Of a DNA stretch of 64,000 nt, positions 30,251 through 39,374 are shown in pieces (positions within the stretch are counted from its first letter, which is position 1; every line of letters begins with the position of its first letter). Origin of the DNA: Pseudomonadota bacterium (lineage in GTDB: Bacteria > Desulfobacterota > Binatia > Binatales > Binataceae); assembly GCA_021325025.1 (NCBI GenBank), contig JAJPHZ010000019.1, forward strand, positions 1 to 64,000, written 5' to 3'. The notes beneath the pieces are model-generated. The model was not told the origin of the DNA, searched no databases, and saw nothing but the letters and a program-made list of their open reading frames with translations. A program made the translations under genes and the position numbers.

Positions 30251-31129
30251 ATGGCGGACGAACAGAAATATCCCCGGCTGCTGATCGTAACCGGCGTGGC
30301 CGGCTCGGGGCGGGCCACCGCGATACGGGTGCTGGAGGACCTGGGTTTTTATTGCGTCGACAATCTGCCCGTCGCGCTGGTCGCCAACGTGATGCAGATG
30401 GCGCTGGAGCGCGACCCGGGGCTGAAGGGAATCGCACTGGGCATCGACGCACGCGAGCGGCTGTTCTTTCCCGACTGGCCGCGCATCTTCGCCGAACTCG
30501 AACGCCGCCACCATCGCCCCGAAGTCATCTTCCTGGACGCCTCGGACGAAGTCCTGATGCGCCGGTACTCCGAAACCCGCCGGCCTCATCCGATGGCGGG
30601 CGGGGGACTGACCGTGGCCCAGGCGATCCGGCGCGAGCGCCAGTCGCTGGCCGAGCTGCGCGACCGCGCCGATCGGGTAATCGACACTTCCGCGCTGAGC
30701 GTTCATGAACTGCGCGAGCTGATCACGGCTGCGGTGCTGGGCTCAAGCCGCGGCGCCCCGATGGTAATCGAGCTGGTGTCGTTCGGATACAAGTACGGGA
30801 TGCCCATTGGGCTCGACATCGTACAGGACGTCCGTTTCATCCCCAATCCGTTCTTCGTCGATGAGCTCAGACCGCTGACCGGGCTGGACCCCAAGGTGCG
30901 CGAATGGGTGCTGGCGCAGCCCGCCGCACAGAAATTTCTGCAACACTTCCAGGAGCTGCTCAGCGCGCTGCTGCCGATGTACGACCGCGAGGGGCGCAGC
31001 TATCTGTCGCTGGGCCTGGGATGCACCGGCGGCCACCATCGCTCGCCGGTGCTGGCCGAAGAACTGCGCGCCTGGCTCGCCGGGGCCGGCTACCAGTCCA
31101 GCGTTCGCCATCAGCACATCGCGATGTAA
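30251..31129 (+). CDS. rapZ: RapZ-family protein with degenerate P-loop
   Basis: A 292-residue RapZ/YvcJ protein. The N-terminal domain has the expected L-E-D-L-G-F-Y-C-V-D-N-L-P motif and a Walker B-like F-L-D-A-S-D-E-V-L with S-E-T-R-R-P-H-P. The C-terminal sensor domain has G-C-T-G-G-H-H-R-S-P-V (canonical G-C-T-G-G-x-H-R-S). The Walker A motif reads G-V-A-G-S-G-R-A (15-22) instead of G-x-x-G-S-G-K-S/T: the catalytic Lys is Arg21 and the Ser/Thr is Ala22. NTP hydrolysis may be lost. It follows ptsN by 56 bases. Confidence 0.93.
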   Translation: MADEQKYPRLLIVTGVAGSGRATAIRVLEDLGFYCVDNLPVALVANVMQMALERDPGLKGIALGIDARERLFFPDWPRIFAELERRHHRPEVIFLDASDEVLMRRYSETRRPHPMAGGGLTVAQAIRRERQSLAELRDRADRVIDTSALSVHELRELITAAVLGSSRGAPMVIELVSFGYKYGMPIGLDIVQDVRFIPNPFFVDELRPLTGLDPKVREWVLAQPAAQKFLQHFQELLSALLPMYDREGRSYLSLGLGCTGGHHRSPVLAEELRAWLAGAGYQSSVRHQHIAM

Positions 31130-31174
31130 GCCGCCAGCAGGCTGTCCTCGTACTTTGAACTGAGCTTTTCCAAT

Positions 31175-31957
31175 TCAATTCATGATGAATCCGGCATCGA
31201 CGTTGAGCGTCTGGCCGGTGACGCCCGAGGATTGGTCGCTGGCGAAGAACAGGGCAACCTTGGCCACTTCTTCCTCGGTGACCATGCGCTGCATCGCGGC
31301 CGCCGAGACAAAGCCGCGCTCGACCTGCTCGTAGGACACACCCATCGCCTTGGCGCGGGCGCTGATGACGCGTTCGATGCGGTCGCCCTGCACCGGTCCG
31401 GGGCAGATGCAGTTGACCCTGATGCCCGCACGGCCCCATTCGCCGGCCCAGGTCTGGGTCAGGCTGATCATCGCCCACTTGGCGGCCGAGTACGGCGCGC
31501 GGAAGGGATAGCCGCGCCGCCCCGAGCCCGACGAGATGTTGATGATGCCGCCGGATTTCTGTTGCTTCATTGCCGCCAGCACGGCGCGCGCCGCCAGCCA
31601 CGTCCCGGTCAGATCGATGTCGATCACCTCCTGCCACTCTTGCGGCGTCATGTCGGTGGTAAGCTTGGTGGCGCCCTCGATTCCGGCATTGTTGACCAGG
31701 ATGTCGATCCGCCCGAAGCGCGCCAGCGTCTGCTCGGCCATCCGCGCGCAGTCCGTCACTTTCGCGACGTCGGTCGTGATCGCGATACAGTCGGCACCCA
31801 AGGCCGCGATTTCCGCGCGCGTGGCCGCAAGCCGGTCCGCGGAGCGCGCCGCCAGCACGACTTTGGCGCCGGCGCGGGCAAACACCAGGCCGATTTGACG
31901 TCCGATTCCGTATCCGCCGCCGGTTACGATCGCTACCTTATTCGCCAGTTCTTGCAT
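31175..31957 (-). CDS. SDR family NAD(P)-dependent oxidoreductase
   Basis: A 260-residue short-chain dehydrogenase. The cofactor motif is T-G-G-G-Y-G-I-G (about 13-20), N-N-A-G (about 92) and the catalytic Ser-Tyr-Lys is S-G-S-G...Y-S-A-A-K. The C-terminal G-Q-T-L-N-V-D-A-G motif is typical of 3-oxoacyl-ACP reductase-like classical SDRs. The substrate is unknown. ATG 31957 is chosen with an AAGGA about 8 bases upstream. It is convergent with rapZ. Confidence 0.88.
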   Translation of the reverse strand: MQELANKVAIVTGGGYGIGRQIGLVFARAGAKVVLAARSADRLAATRAEIAALGADCIAITTDVAKVTDCARMAEQTLARFGRIDILVNNAGIEGATKLTTDMTPQEWQEVIDIDLTGTWLAARAVLAAMKQQKSGGIINISSGSGRRGYPFRAPYSAAKWAMISLTQTWAGEWGRAGIRVNCICPGPVQGDRIERVISARAKAMGVSYEQVERGFVSAAAMQRMVTEEEVAKVALFFASDQSSGVTGQTLNVDAGFIMN

Positions 31958-32109
31958 CGCCGCTGTCCTTCGGATGTCCTGTTTGACAGGCCCGAAAATA
32001 CAACCAGCAGGCGGGGAAAGCGAGCAGCGCGCGGGGCGATCACTTCTGAGTTGCTCAAATTTGCCGTATACTGGCCCTAATCCGATTACACCGCGGGCCG
32101 CGGAGGGCG

Positions 32110-32826
32110 ATGAAATCACCCGCACCGATTGCCTTTTATAACCGTTTCCATCTGTTGTCGGTCCTCAAAGTGGCGCTGATCGCGATCCTGCTCGGCGCCA
32201 CTGCCTACCTGTTCATGACCCAGGAGGAGGTGTTCCGCAATCCACAGTTAATCAAGGCCGAAGTGCTGCGATGGGGAGCGTGGGGGCCGGCCGGTTTCAT
32301 GCTGCTGTTTGCGTTCGGACCCTCGCTGCTGGTGCCGGGCGCGGTGATGACACTGGCGGGGGGCCTGGCCTTCGGCACGATATGGGGTTCGGTCTATTCG
32401 ATAATCGGCGCCGATTTGGGCGCTCTGGTGGCATTTGCCGCGGGGCGCTTTTTGGGCAAGGGCTTTGTCAATTCGATGTTTAGCGGGCGCTTCGCCGACA
32501 CCCTGAACAAGATCGCGCGCAACGGCTTTCAGATCATCCTGTACCTGAGGGTCTTTCCGATCATCCCTTACAATGCGCTCAACCTGCTGGCGGGCGCCTC
32601 GCCGATCACCTTCAAGGATTATTTCTGGGCCAGCATGATTGGCATGATTCCGGGCACCATCCTGTTCGCCTTCCTGGGCAACGAGCTGTGGCATCCGACT
32701 TCGCCGCGTTTCATGCTGGCGCTGGCGCTGATCGCGGTCAGCTTCGCGTGCGGGGAACTCTACCGCCGCACCAGGATCGAACGCGGCGCTGCGGTCGAGG
32801 AAGCGTCGGGCCTGTCGCCCAAGTGA
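32110..32826 (+). CDS. TVP38/TMEM64 family (VTT domain) membrane protein
   Basis: A 238-residue membrane protein with about five to six hydrophobic segments. The VTT/SNARE-associated signature is seen as G-P-S-L-L-V-P-G-A-V-M-T-L-A-G-G-L-A-F-G (about 78-97) and the later L-R-V-F-P-I-I-P-Y-N-A-L-N-L-L-A-G motif. The family is related to DedA and includes lipid scramblase/half-transporters, but the substrate here is not known. It is divergent from the SDR, with a 152-base shared promoter region. Confidence 0.88.
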   Translation: MKSPAPIAFYNRFHLLSVLKVALIAILLGATAYLFMTQEEVFRNPQLIKAEVLRWGAWGPAGFMLLFAFGPSLLVPGAVMTLAGGLAFGTIWGSVYSIIGADLGALVAFAAGRFLGKGFVNSMFSGRFADTLNKIARNGFQIILYLRVFPIIPYNALNLLAGASPITFKDYFWASMIGMIPGTILFAFLGNELWHPTSPRFMLALALIAVSFACGELYRRTRIERGAAVEEASGLSPK

Positions 32827-33027
32827 AGATGGTCGGGGGAGGGGTTTTCCAAGCTGTCGCTTGCGCTCCTCATTTGCTGTGGACGTCAGGACCTGAAAAG
32901 ATCCAAGTGGGGCGGCGCGCGTTACTCAGATTTTGTTCAGATCGCTGACGTTCGCACCGAATGTACAAACTCGGGTAGCAAGTCGTAACAGGGCGTCTGA
33001 CCGACGGTTGCCGGACCGCCGCGCCGC

Positions 33028-34344
33028 TCAGGTGCCGGTCTGCCAAGATGTCAGGTAATGCTTCTGTTCGGCGGACAGCGAGTCGATCTTGATCCCCATC
33101 GCGGCCAGCTTCAGCGTCGCGACTTCCTCTTCGATTTCGCGCGGTACGTCGTGAACCTTCACTTCGTGGCTTTTGGCGCTGGCGACCCATCGCGCACATA
33201 GCGCCTGGGTGGCGAAACTCATGTCCATCACCTGCGCGGGATGGCCCTCGGCACAGGTCAGATTGACCAGGCGGCCCTGGCCCAGCAGATAGAGCTTGCG
33301 CCCGTTCTTCAGATGATAGGCGTCGACGTTGCGGGCGACGTCCTTTTCGATTTTGCGGGTCAGCTTGCGCAGCGCCACCAGATCGATCTCGACGTCGAAG
33401 TGCCCGGAGTTGGACAGGATGGCGCCGTCCTTCATGAGGTTGAAGTGCTCGGCGCCGATCACCTGCTTGTCGCCGGTCACGGTGACGAACACGTCGCCGA
33501 CTTTGGCGGCCTCGCTCATGCGCATCACCCGAAAGCCCTCCATCGCGGCCTGCAGCGCGCGAATCGGATCGACTTCGGTGACGATCACGTTGGCGCCCAT
33601 GCCGTGGGCGCGCGAGGCGACGCCCCGCCCGCACCAGCCGTAGCCCGCCACCACGACCACCGAACCGCCGAGCAGAATTCCGGTGGCGCGCACGATCGCC
33701 TCGATAGTGGACTGGCCGGTGCCGTAGCGGTTGTCGAACAGATGCTTGGTCTCGGCGTCGTTGACCGCCACCACCGGAATCTTCAGCGCGCCGTCGGCTT
33801 CCATCGCACGCAGCCGGATGACACCGGTGGTGGTCTCTTCCATGCTGGCGATCACTTCCTGGGCCTGGTCGGCGTATTCGGTGTGCAGCAGACTGACCAG
33901 GTCGGCGCCGTCGTCCATCGTGATGCTCGGATGACTGTCGAGCACGGCGCGCAGATGGCGGTAGTAGGTGTCGCGGTCTTCACCGTGAATCGCAAAGCAA
34001 GCGATCCCCTCATGCTTGACCAGCGCGGCGGCGACGTCGTCCTGGGTGGACAGCGGATTGGAGGCGCAGGCCAGCACTTCGGCGCCGCCGGCTTTAAGCG
34101 CGCGCAGCAGATTGGCGGTTTCGGTGGTGATATGCAGGCAGGCGCCCAGGCGCATCCCGCGCAGCGGCTTGGTCTTGGCAAACTGCTCGCGGATTCCGCG
34201 CAGCACCGGCATCTGCTGGTCGGCCCACAGGATGCGCCGGCGGCCCTCCTCAGCCAGGCCCAGATCGGCCACGTCGCAGCTTTTCTGCGCGCGCCGGGCG
34301 CGCAGGGTGGAAATCGCCTTGCGGCGGCTCTTGATTGCAGCCAC
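33028..34344 (-). CDS. ahcY: adenosylhomocysteinase
   Basis: A 438-residue S-adenosylhomocysteine hydrolase, which splits SAH to homocysteine and adenosine using bound NAD. Visible are C-L-H-I-T-T-E-T-A (about 70), N-D-A-E-T-K-H-L-F-D-N-R-Y-G-T-G-Q-S and the Rossmann loop V-A-G-Y-G-W-C-G-R-G-V-A-S-R. It lies downstream of metK on the same strand, 50 bases apart, which makes sense because both serve the methyl cycle. The start is GTG at 34344. Confidence 0.97.
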   Translation of the reverse strand: MAAIKSRRKAISTLRARRAQKSCDVADLGLAEEGRRRILWADQQMPVLRGIREQFAKTKPLRGMRLGACLHITTETANLLRALKAGGAEVLACASNPLSTQDDVAAALVKHEGIACFAIHGEDRDTYYRHLRAVLDSHPSITMDDGADLVSLLHTEYADQAQEVIASMEETTTGVIRLRAMEADGALKIPVVAVNDAETKHLFDNRYGTGQSTIEAIVRATGILLGGSVVVVAGYGWCGRGVASRAHGMGANVIVTEVDPIRALQAAMEGFRVMRMSEAAKVGDVFVTVTGDKQVIGAEHFNLMKDGAILSNSGHFDVEIDLVALRKLTRKIEKDVARNVDAYHLKNGRKLYLLGQGRLVNLTCAEGHPAQVMDMSFATQALCARWVASAKSHEVKVHDVPREIEEEVATLKLAAMGIKIDSLSAEQKHYLTSWQTGT

Positions 34345-34394
34345 TTGATTAAACTCCGGTTTAAGTCTGTCGGCGCTGGGACGATTGCGGCCGC

Positions 34395-35579
34395 TCAGCG
34401 GCCGTTGATCCCAAAAGCATTCTGGAGCGCCGCGGACATGTCAATTTTCTCCCAGGTAAAAAGTCCATCATGGGGAGTACGGCCGAAATGGCCATAGGCC
34501 GCGGTGGGCCGATAGATCGGCCGCTTCAGGTCAAGCTTGCGGATGATGCCGGCAGGACGGAAGTCAAACAACTCGCGCAGCGCCGACGACAGCTTGGTGT
34601 CGGGCACCACGCCGGTGCCGAACGTATCGACCAGCAGCGACACTGGTTCGGCCACACCGATCGCGTAGGCCACCTGGATCTCGCATTTGCGCGCCAGCCC
34701 CGCCGCCACCACGTTCTTGGCCACATGCCGCGCCATATAGCAGGCCGAGCGGTCAACCTTGCTCGGATCCTTGCCCGAGAACGCGCCACCGCCGTGCCGG
34801 CCGTAGCCGCCGTAAGTATCGACGATGATCTTGCGCCCGGTCAGCCCGCAATCGCCCTGCGGCCCGCCGACCACGAAACGGCCCGTCGGATTAACGAAGT
34901 ACTTGGTCGCTTTGTCCAGGTACTGCGGCGGAATCACCTTCTTGATCACTTCCTCGATCATCGCCTCGCGCAGCGTCTCGTACTTAACGTCGGGGCTGTG
35001 CTGGGTGGAGATGACCACGGTTTCCACCCCCACCGGGCGATCGTCGGCATAGCGCACCGTCACCTGGCTTTTGGCGTCGGGACGCAGGAAGTTGAATTTG
35101 CCCTCCTTGCGGATCTGGGTCAGGTATTCCATCAGCTTGTGCGCCAGCAGGATCGGCAGCGGCATCAGCTCGATGGTCTCGTCGCAGGCAAAACCGAACA
35201 TCAGTCCCTGGTCGCCCGCGCCCTGTTCCTTGAACAGCCCCTCGCCTTCGGTGACTCCTTGCGAGATGTCGGGCGACTGACGCTCGATCGCAGTCAGGAC
35301 CGCGCAGGTGTTGCCGTCAAAGCCGAGGGCGGAATCGTTGTAGCCGATGTCCAGAATCGTCTTGCGGGCGATTTCCGAATATTCGATCTTGGCCTTGCTG
35401 GTGATCTCGCCGGCCAGCACCACCATCCCGGTCTTGGCCAAGCTCTCCAGGGCGACGCGTGAATTGGGATCCTGCTCGAGCAAGGCATCGAGCACCGCGT
35501 CGGAAATCTGATCGCACATCTTGTCGGGATGCCCTTCGGACACCGACTCGGATGTAAAAAGAAAATCTTTAAGCGCCAT
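34395..35579 (-). CDS. metK: S-adenosylmethionine synthetase
   Basis: A 394-residue MetK. Typical motifs are [18 protein letters not shown] (start), [12 protein letters not shown], and [16 protein letters not shown] (P-loop-like). It makes SAM from methionine and ATP, and is paired with ahcY downstream. ATG 35579 gives the usual N terminus. I looked at the 213 bases upstream for a SAM or SAH riboswitch and did not see a convincing match. Confidence 0.97.
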   Translation of the reverse strand: MALKDFLFTSESVSEGHPDKMCDQISDAVLDALLEQDPNSRVALESLAKTGMVVLAGEITSKAKIEYSEIARKTILDIGYNDSALGFDGNTCAVLTAIERQSPDISQGVTEGEGLFKEQGAGDQGLMFGFACDETIELMPLPILLAHKLMEYLTQIRKEGKFNFLRPDAKSQVTVRYADDRPVGVETVVISTQHSPDVKYETLREAMIEEVIKKVIPPQYLDKATKYFVNPTGRFVVGGPQGDCGLTGRKIIVDTYGGYGRHGGGAFSGKDPSKVDRSACYMARHVAKNVVAAGLARKCEIQVAYAIGVAEPVSLLVDTFGTGVVPDTKLSSALRELFDFRPAGIIRKLDLKRPIYRPTAAYGHFGRTPHDGLFTWEKIDMSAALQNAFGINGR

Positions 35580-35727
35580 CTTTCTCCTAACCCACCAGGC
35601 GATCCACATGCCCGTTGGCGGCCCGTGGGGCCGTGCGCATGTGCATTATAATCACCGGATTGCGCTCGCCGCGCCAGCCGACCATATGCGGGCCGCGGCG
35701 ACGCGGTCGCTCATGCAGGCCCGTCTT

Positions 35728-35756
35728 CGTATAGCCGAACCTGACCGTCGGGTCAA
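35728..35756 (-). promoter_or_regulatory. possible sigma-70-type promoter for metK-ahcY
   Basis: On the minus strand TTGACC (35756-35751) and TATACG (35733-35728) are 17 bases apart. This would give a leader of about 140 bases before the metK ATG, long enough for regulation, although no known riboswitch motif was recognised in it. The -10 match is moderate. Confidence 0.5.
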
Positions 35757-35792
35757 CAATATATAAGACTTAAGCCAACTAAACGTGGTATT

Positions 35793-36065
35793 TTACTCTT
35801 CTCCAAACCCGTCTTTGAACAGGCGGCTCAACTCGGCCACCGCCTCCTGCGCGTCGTCGCCTTCGGCCCGCAGCCGCAGGCGGGCGCCCTTGCCGGCGCC
35901 GAGCATGATCAGTGCGGTGACGCTGCGCGCGTTGGCCTGCTCCTTACCGCGGGTCAGGGTAATTGCGGACCTAAACCGTGCCGCCGCCTGGGCAAGCGTG
36001 GTCGCAGCGCGCAGATGCAGCCCCAGGCGATTGGTAATCTCTACGGTTTCCTCCGCAACATTCAC
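35793..36065 (-). CDS. HPr family phosphocarrier-like protein
   Basis: A 90-residue HPr-like protein. The fold is recognised by T-V-E-I-T-N-R-L-G-L-H-L-R-A-A-T-T-L at residues 7-24, with active-site His17, and Q-A-N-A-R-S-V-T-A-L-I-M-L-G (regulatory Ser region). The canonical H-A-R-P-A stretch is replaced by H-L-R-A-A, so the residues next to His17 differ. GTG 36065 is the likely start, but the Shine-Dalgarno is weak and an upstream start is possible. It could serve PTS-Ntr with the PtsN encoded at 29733. Confidence 0.78.
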   Translation of the reverse strand: MNVAEETVEITNRLGLHLRAATTLAQAAARFRSAITLTRGKEQANARSVTALIMLGAGKGARLRLRAEGDDAQEAVAELSRLFKDGFGEE

Positions 36066-36240
36066 GTCCTGACGCTCAGTCCGGGATCGGCGCACACCGC
36101 CGCCGCCCGTTGATTGGTTGCGCTGAAAAAGAGCCCGCCGTACGTCACCGCGGCCGCAATGGACGCGGACACGGCTCGTGGTCAGCATTGAACCATCCGC
36201 AGCGCGATGAAACAAATTGAATGACAGGTAATCGAAGGCG

Positions 36241-37263
36241 TCAGCCGCGGCTGTCGCCCTCTTCTTCGGCGGGCACGATTTCGCCGGCGAACAGCTCGCG
36301 CAGACGCGCCTCGATCAGCCGGTCGGCGGTGCTGCCTTCGCGCCGCCGCCACGCCTTAAGCGGCATGACCGCCTTGGCCATGTTGCGATGGCCGCCGGCG
36401 CTGCCGATATCGCCGAACAGCTTTTTTACCACGTCGCCGGCGCTGCGCCCGGCGCCGTGATTGCGCACTGCGACGACCAGGTTGGGACCCAGCTTGCCCG
36501 ACACCGCCACCCATTCCGCGCCCTCGAATTGCAGGCAGAAATCCGCCATCTGCACGATCAGGTCGTCGCGCTTGACCGGCCCCAGATGGACCACCGCGAG
36601 CTGGTCGCGCACCGTCAGGCGGTCCATCGCGCGCGCCAGGATGCGGGCGAAGGACAGCGGCAGCTCGGGCCGTTCGATGCGGCGCAGCAGGTTGTAGTTG
36701 GCCAGCGGATACAGATAGGTGAAGGCCTGCAGGTCGTCGTCGGTCACCCGCCGCGACAGCATCAGGGTGTCGCTTTTGATGCCGTACAGCAGGGCGGTGG
36801 CCAGCCGCTCGCTGACCCGCTCGCCGGCGCTGATCAGGTATTCGGTCAGAATGGTGGAGGTGGCGCCGTAGCGGGTGCGGACGTCCTCGAACACCGCGTT
36901 TCCGGAGGTGTAGCCGGGATGGTGGTCGATGACGATATCAGCGCGGCTGAGCCGGCCGTTGAAATAGGGCGGCTGCACGTCCACCATCGCCACCTTGTCG
37001 CAGCTCTCCACTAACTCACGGGTCGCGCGCACCACCTCGATCTCCAGCAACTGCACCATCGCGCGATTCTCGGGCCGGGTGATTTCGGCAAAGCTCAGCA
37101 GCGGCGTGGTCTGTTTGTTGCGGCCCAGCAGGGTGCGCAGCGCGATGCCGCTGGCGATCGCGTCGGGGTCGGGGTCGTCTTGCAAAAGAATCGCGACCCG
37201 TTCGCTCTCCCCGACCAGGGCGCGAAGTTCCTTGAGCCTCTCCCTCGTGTAAGATTGGTCCAT
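36241..37263 (-). CDS. DHH family phosphoesterase (NrnA-like)
   Basis: A 340-residue two-domain phosphoesterase. The N-terminal DHH domain shows D-P-D-P-D-A-I-A-S-G (about 31-40) and V-I-D-H-H-P-G; the C-terminal DHHA1 domain ends in G-S-A-G-G-H-R-N-M-A. Both motifs bind two Mn ions. Related enzymes degrade nanoRNA or pAp or cyclic-di-nucleotide products; which one is used here is unclear. The ATG at 37263 is divergent from the zinc-ribbon protein and lysS. The HPr-like gene follows 175 bases downstream. Confidence 0.88.
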   Translation of the reverse strand: MDQSYTRERLKELRALVGESERVAILLQDDPDPDAIASGIALRTLLGRNKQTTPLLSFAEITRPENRAMVQLLEIEVVRATRELVESCDKVAMVDVQPPYFNGRLSRADIVIDHHPGYTSGNAVFEDVRTRYGATSTILTEYLISAGERVSERLATALLYGIKSDTLMLSRRVTDDDLQAFTYLYPLANYNLLRRIERPELPLSFARILARAMDRLTVRDQLAVVHLGPVKRDDLIVQMADFCLQFEGAEWVAVSGKLGPNLVVAVRNHGAGRSAGDVVKKLFGDIGSAGGHRNMAKAVMPLKAWRRREGSTADRLIEARLRELFAGEIVPAEEEGDSRG

Positions 37264-37394
37264 GAAAAGCCCGGGGACCGGAACCTGCGGACGCGACGCC
37301 CGTGCTCCGCAGGAGTTGCAAGCTTTTAATTGTATCACAGCGCGGCGCTTTAATTTATTCTGAAGTTTCGATTCTGTACAGGGTCCTCCAAGCC

Positions 37395-37610
37395 GTGGAC
37401 GAGCCACATTGCCAAATTTGCAACCGCCCGGTAAAGCAATGGTTCCTCAAGCTTACGGTTGAGGACAACTCGGGCCTGAGCGAAACCGCGTTGATCTGTG
37501 CCAATTGCGGCGTCAAGCTGCGGCTGGCTTCGGAAAAGACCCGCGATTTGCAAATCGACCCCTGGGTGCATGAAGCCGTGGCCAACGTCCTGAGAGGCAG
37601 AAACCGATGA
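37395..37610 (+). CDS. small zinc-ribbon protein coupled to lysS
   Basis: A 71-residue protein with two CxxC knuckles, C-Q-I-C (6-9) and C-A-N-C (35-38), about 26 residues apart, typical of a zinc ribbon. The C-terminal part has K-T-R-D-L-Q-I-D-P-W-V-H-E-A-V-A-N-V. It has no known family name. The TGA of this gene overlaps the ATG of lysS (ATGA), so they are co-translated and a role connected to the synthetase or RNA binding is inferred. The GTG start is chosen to put the first knuckle near the N terminus. Confidence 0.65.
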   Translation: MDEPHCQICNRPVKQWFLKLTVEDNSGLSETALICANCGVKLRLASEKTRDLQIDPWVHEAVANVLRGRNR

Positions 37611-39205
37611 GCGCCGCCGACCAGCCCTCCCTTGCCGCCGAATTGTGGCCCTGCGAAGAGGCTCGCCGCCTGGCCGAGCGCACCGCCGCGTACGAGCCCG
37701 GCCGGCCCGCGATTATCGAAAGCGGCTTCGGCCCCTCGGGTCTGCCTCATCTGGGCACGATGGGCGAGGTGTTGCGGCCCTCCTATGTGCGCCACGCCTA
37801 CCGGTTGCTCGATGCGTCGCGGCCCAGCCGTCTGGTGGTGTTCATCGACGACATGGACGGGCTGCGCAAGGTGCCCGAAAGCGTCCCCAATCGCGAGCAG
37901 ACGGCGGCCTATATCGGCCAGCCGGTCTCCCGCATCCCCGACCCCTTCGGATGCTGCCGCAGCTTCTCCGCCCATATGGTCGGCCTGCTCATCGACTTCC
38001 TCAAGCCGGTGGCGGTCGAGTACGAGCTGATGCTGTCGAGCGAGACTTACGCCGGCGGGCGCTTCGACGCAGCGCTGAGCCTGATCCTGGAGCGGCATCG
38101 CGAGATTATCGACATCGTGGCGCCGACGCTGCGCGGCGACAACCGCACCCATTGGTCGCCCTTCATGCCGATTTGCCCCGCTTGCGGGCAGGTCAACTCG
38201 ACCCTGGTCACGGCCTATCATCCGGAGCGCCGCACAGTGGAGTTCTCCTGCGAGCGCACTTTCGGCGGCTCGCACGGATGCGGCTTTAAGGGCGAGCAAA
38301 GCGTGCTCGGCGGCAAGGCCAAGGTGCAATGGAAGGTGGACTGGGCGCTGCGATGGTTCGCGCTGCGGGTGGACTACGAATTGTACGGCAAGGATCTGAT
38401 CGACTCGGCGCGGCTGTCGGGGCAAATTGTGCGGCTTTTGGGCGGAGTGCCGCCGCTGGGTTTCGCCTACGAGATGTTCCTGGACGAGGAGGGGCGCAAG
38501 GTCTCCAAGTCAATCGGCCGCGGTGTGACCGTCGAGCAATGGCTGCGCTACGCGCCAATCGAGGTGCTCAAGTATTTCCTGATCCTCAATCCGCGCCGCG
38601 CCCGCAAGCTGTTCCTGGAATCGATTCCGCAGTACGTCGATGAGTACCTGGAAGAGCTGCGCAAGTGGGAGCAGGCCGACGCCGGGCACCGCCGCCTCTC
38701 GGCGCTGGACTTCGTGCTGCAGCCCGACAGCGTCAAGCGCTTCCGAACCGAATTGAGCTACGGGCTGATCATGAACCTGGTGTCGGCGCTGGGCACCTCC
38801 GATCCCGAACTGATCTGGAGCTACCTGACCCACTATGACCCGGGTATCACCTCCGATGAGCAAACCAGGACGCTGGCCGGAACACTAGTGAATTGCGCGC
38901 TGAACTTCTACCGCGACTTCGTCGAACCGACCAAGCATCGCCACACCCCCGACGCCACCGAACGCCAACAGATCGACGAAATCGTAAACTACCTGTCGCA
39001 TCATCCCGAGGCGTCCGCCGAGGAAATCGAAAAACAGCTCTACGAGGTAGGCCGCCGCTACTACGACAAGCCCGGCAAAATTTTCCCGCTTCTGTACAAG
39101 GTCCTGCTCGGCCAAAAGCAAGGCCCCCGCCTGGGCGTGTTCATCAAGCTCGCCACGCCCCAGCGCATCGTCAAGCTGCTGCAGGAAGCTCAGCCGGCCG
39201 CCTGA
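37607..39205 (+). CDS. lysS: class I lysyl-tRNA synthetase
   Basis: A 532-residue class I LysRS, the archaeal/spirochaete/alphaproteobacterial form, unrelated to class II LysRS. The HIGH-like motif H-L-G-T lies at 48-51 in F-G-P-S-G-L-P-H-L-G-T, and the KMSKS-like motif is K-V-S-K-S-I-G. The C-terminal half is the alpha-helical anticodon-binding domain. The reaction joins lysine to its tRNA. I see no class II lysS in the window. It is coupled to the small zinc protein upstream. Confidence 0.95.
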   Translation: MSAADQPSLAAELWPCEEARRLAERTAAYEPGRPAIIESGFGPSGLPHLGTMGEVLRPSYVRHAYRLLDASRPSRLVVFIDDMDGLRKVPESVPNREQTAAYIGQPVSRIPDPFGCCRSFSAHMVGLLIDFLKPVAVEYELMLSSETYAGGRFDAALSLILERHREIIDIVAPTLRGDNRTHWSPFMPICPACGQVNSTLVTAYHPERRTVEFSCERTFGGSHGCGFKGEQSVLGGKAKVQWKVDWALRWFALRVDYELYGKDLIDSARLSGQIVRLLGGVPPLGFAYEMFLDEEGRKVSKSIGRGVTVEQWLRYAPIEVLKYFLILNPRRARKLFLESIPQYVDEYLEELRKWEQADAGHRRLSALDFVLQPDSVKRFRTELSYGLIMNLVSALGTSDPELIWSYLTHYDPGITSDEQTRTLAGTLVNCALNFYRDFVEPTKHRHTPDATERQQIDEIVNYLSHHPEASAEEIEKQLYEVGRRYYDKPGKIFPLLYKVLLGQKQGPRLGVFIKLATPQRIVKLLQEAQPAA

Positions 39206-39374
39206 AGTCATTTGTCGGCGACATAAAGGCCGACGTCAGAAAAAAGAGAGCTAACGTTTCGCTCTCGTGCTGGATGACAACCAACGGTGGCGGGTTGATC
39301 CTCGCCGTGTCCGACACGCAATGAGCGCCGACCTCCTCCTAATCGCGCCGGCCGCCGCGTGACGTACTGTCGGC

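Noticed and set aside
35580..35792. SAM or SAH riboswitch upstream of metK
   Set aside because: No conserved core of SAM-I, SAM-II or SAH aptamers was found; only a possible promoter at 35728-35756 and short inverted repeats.
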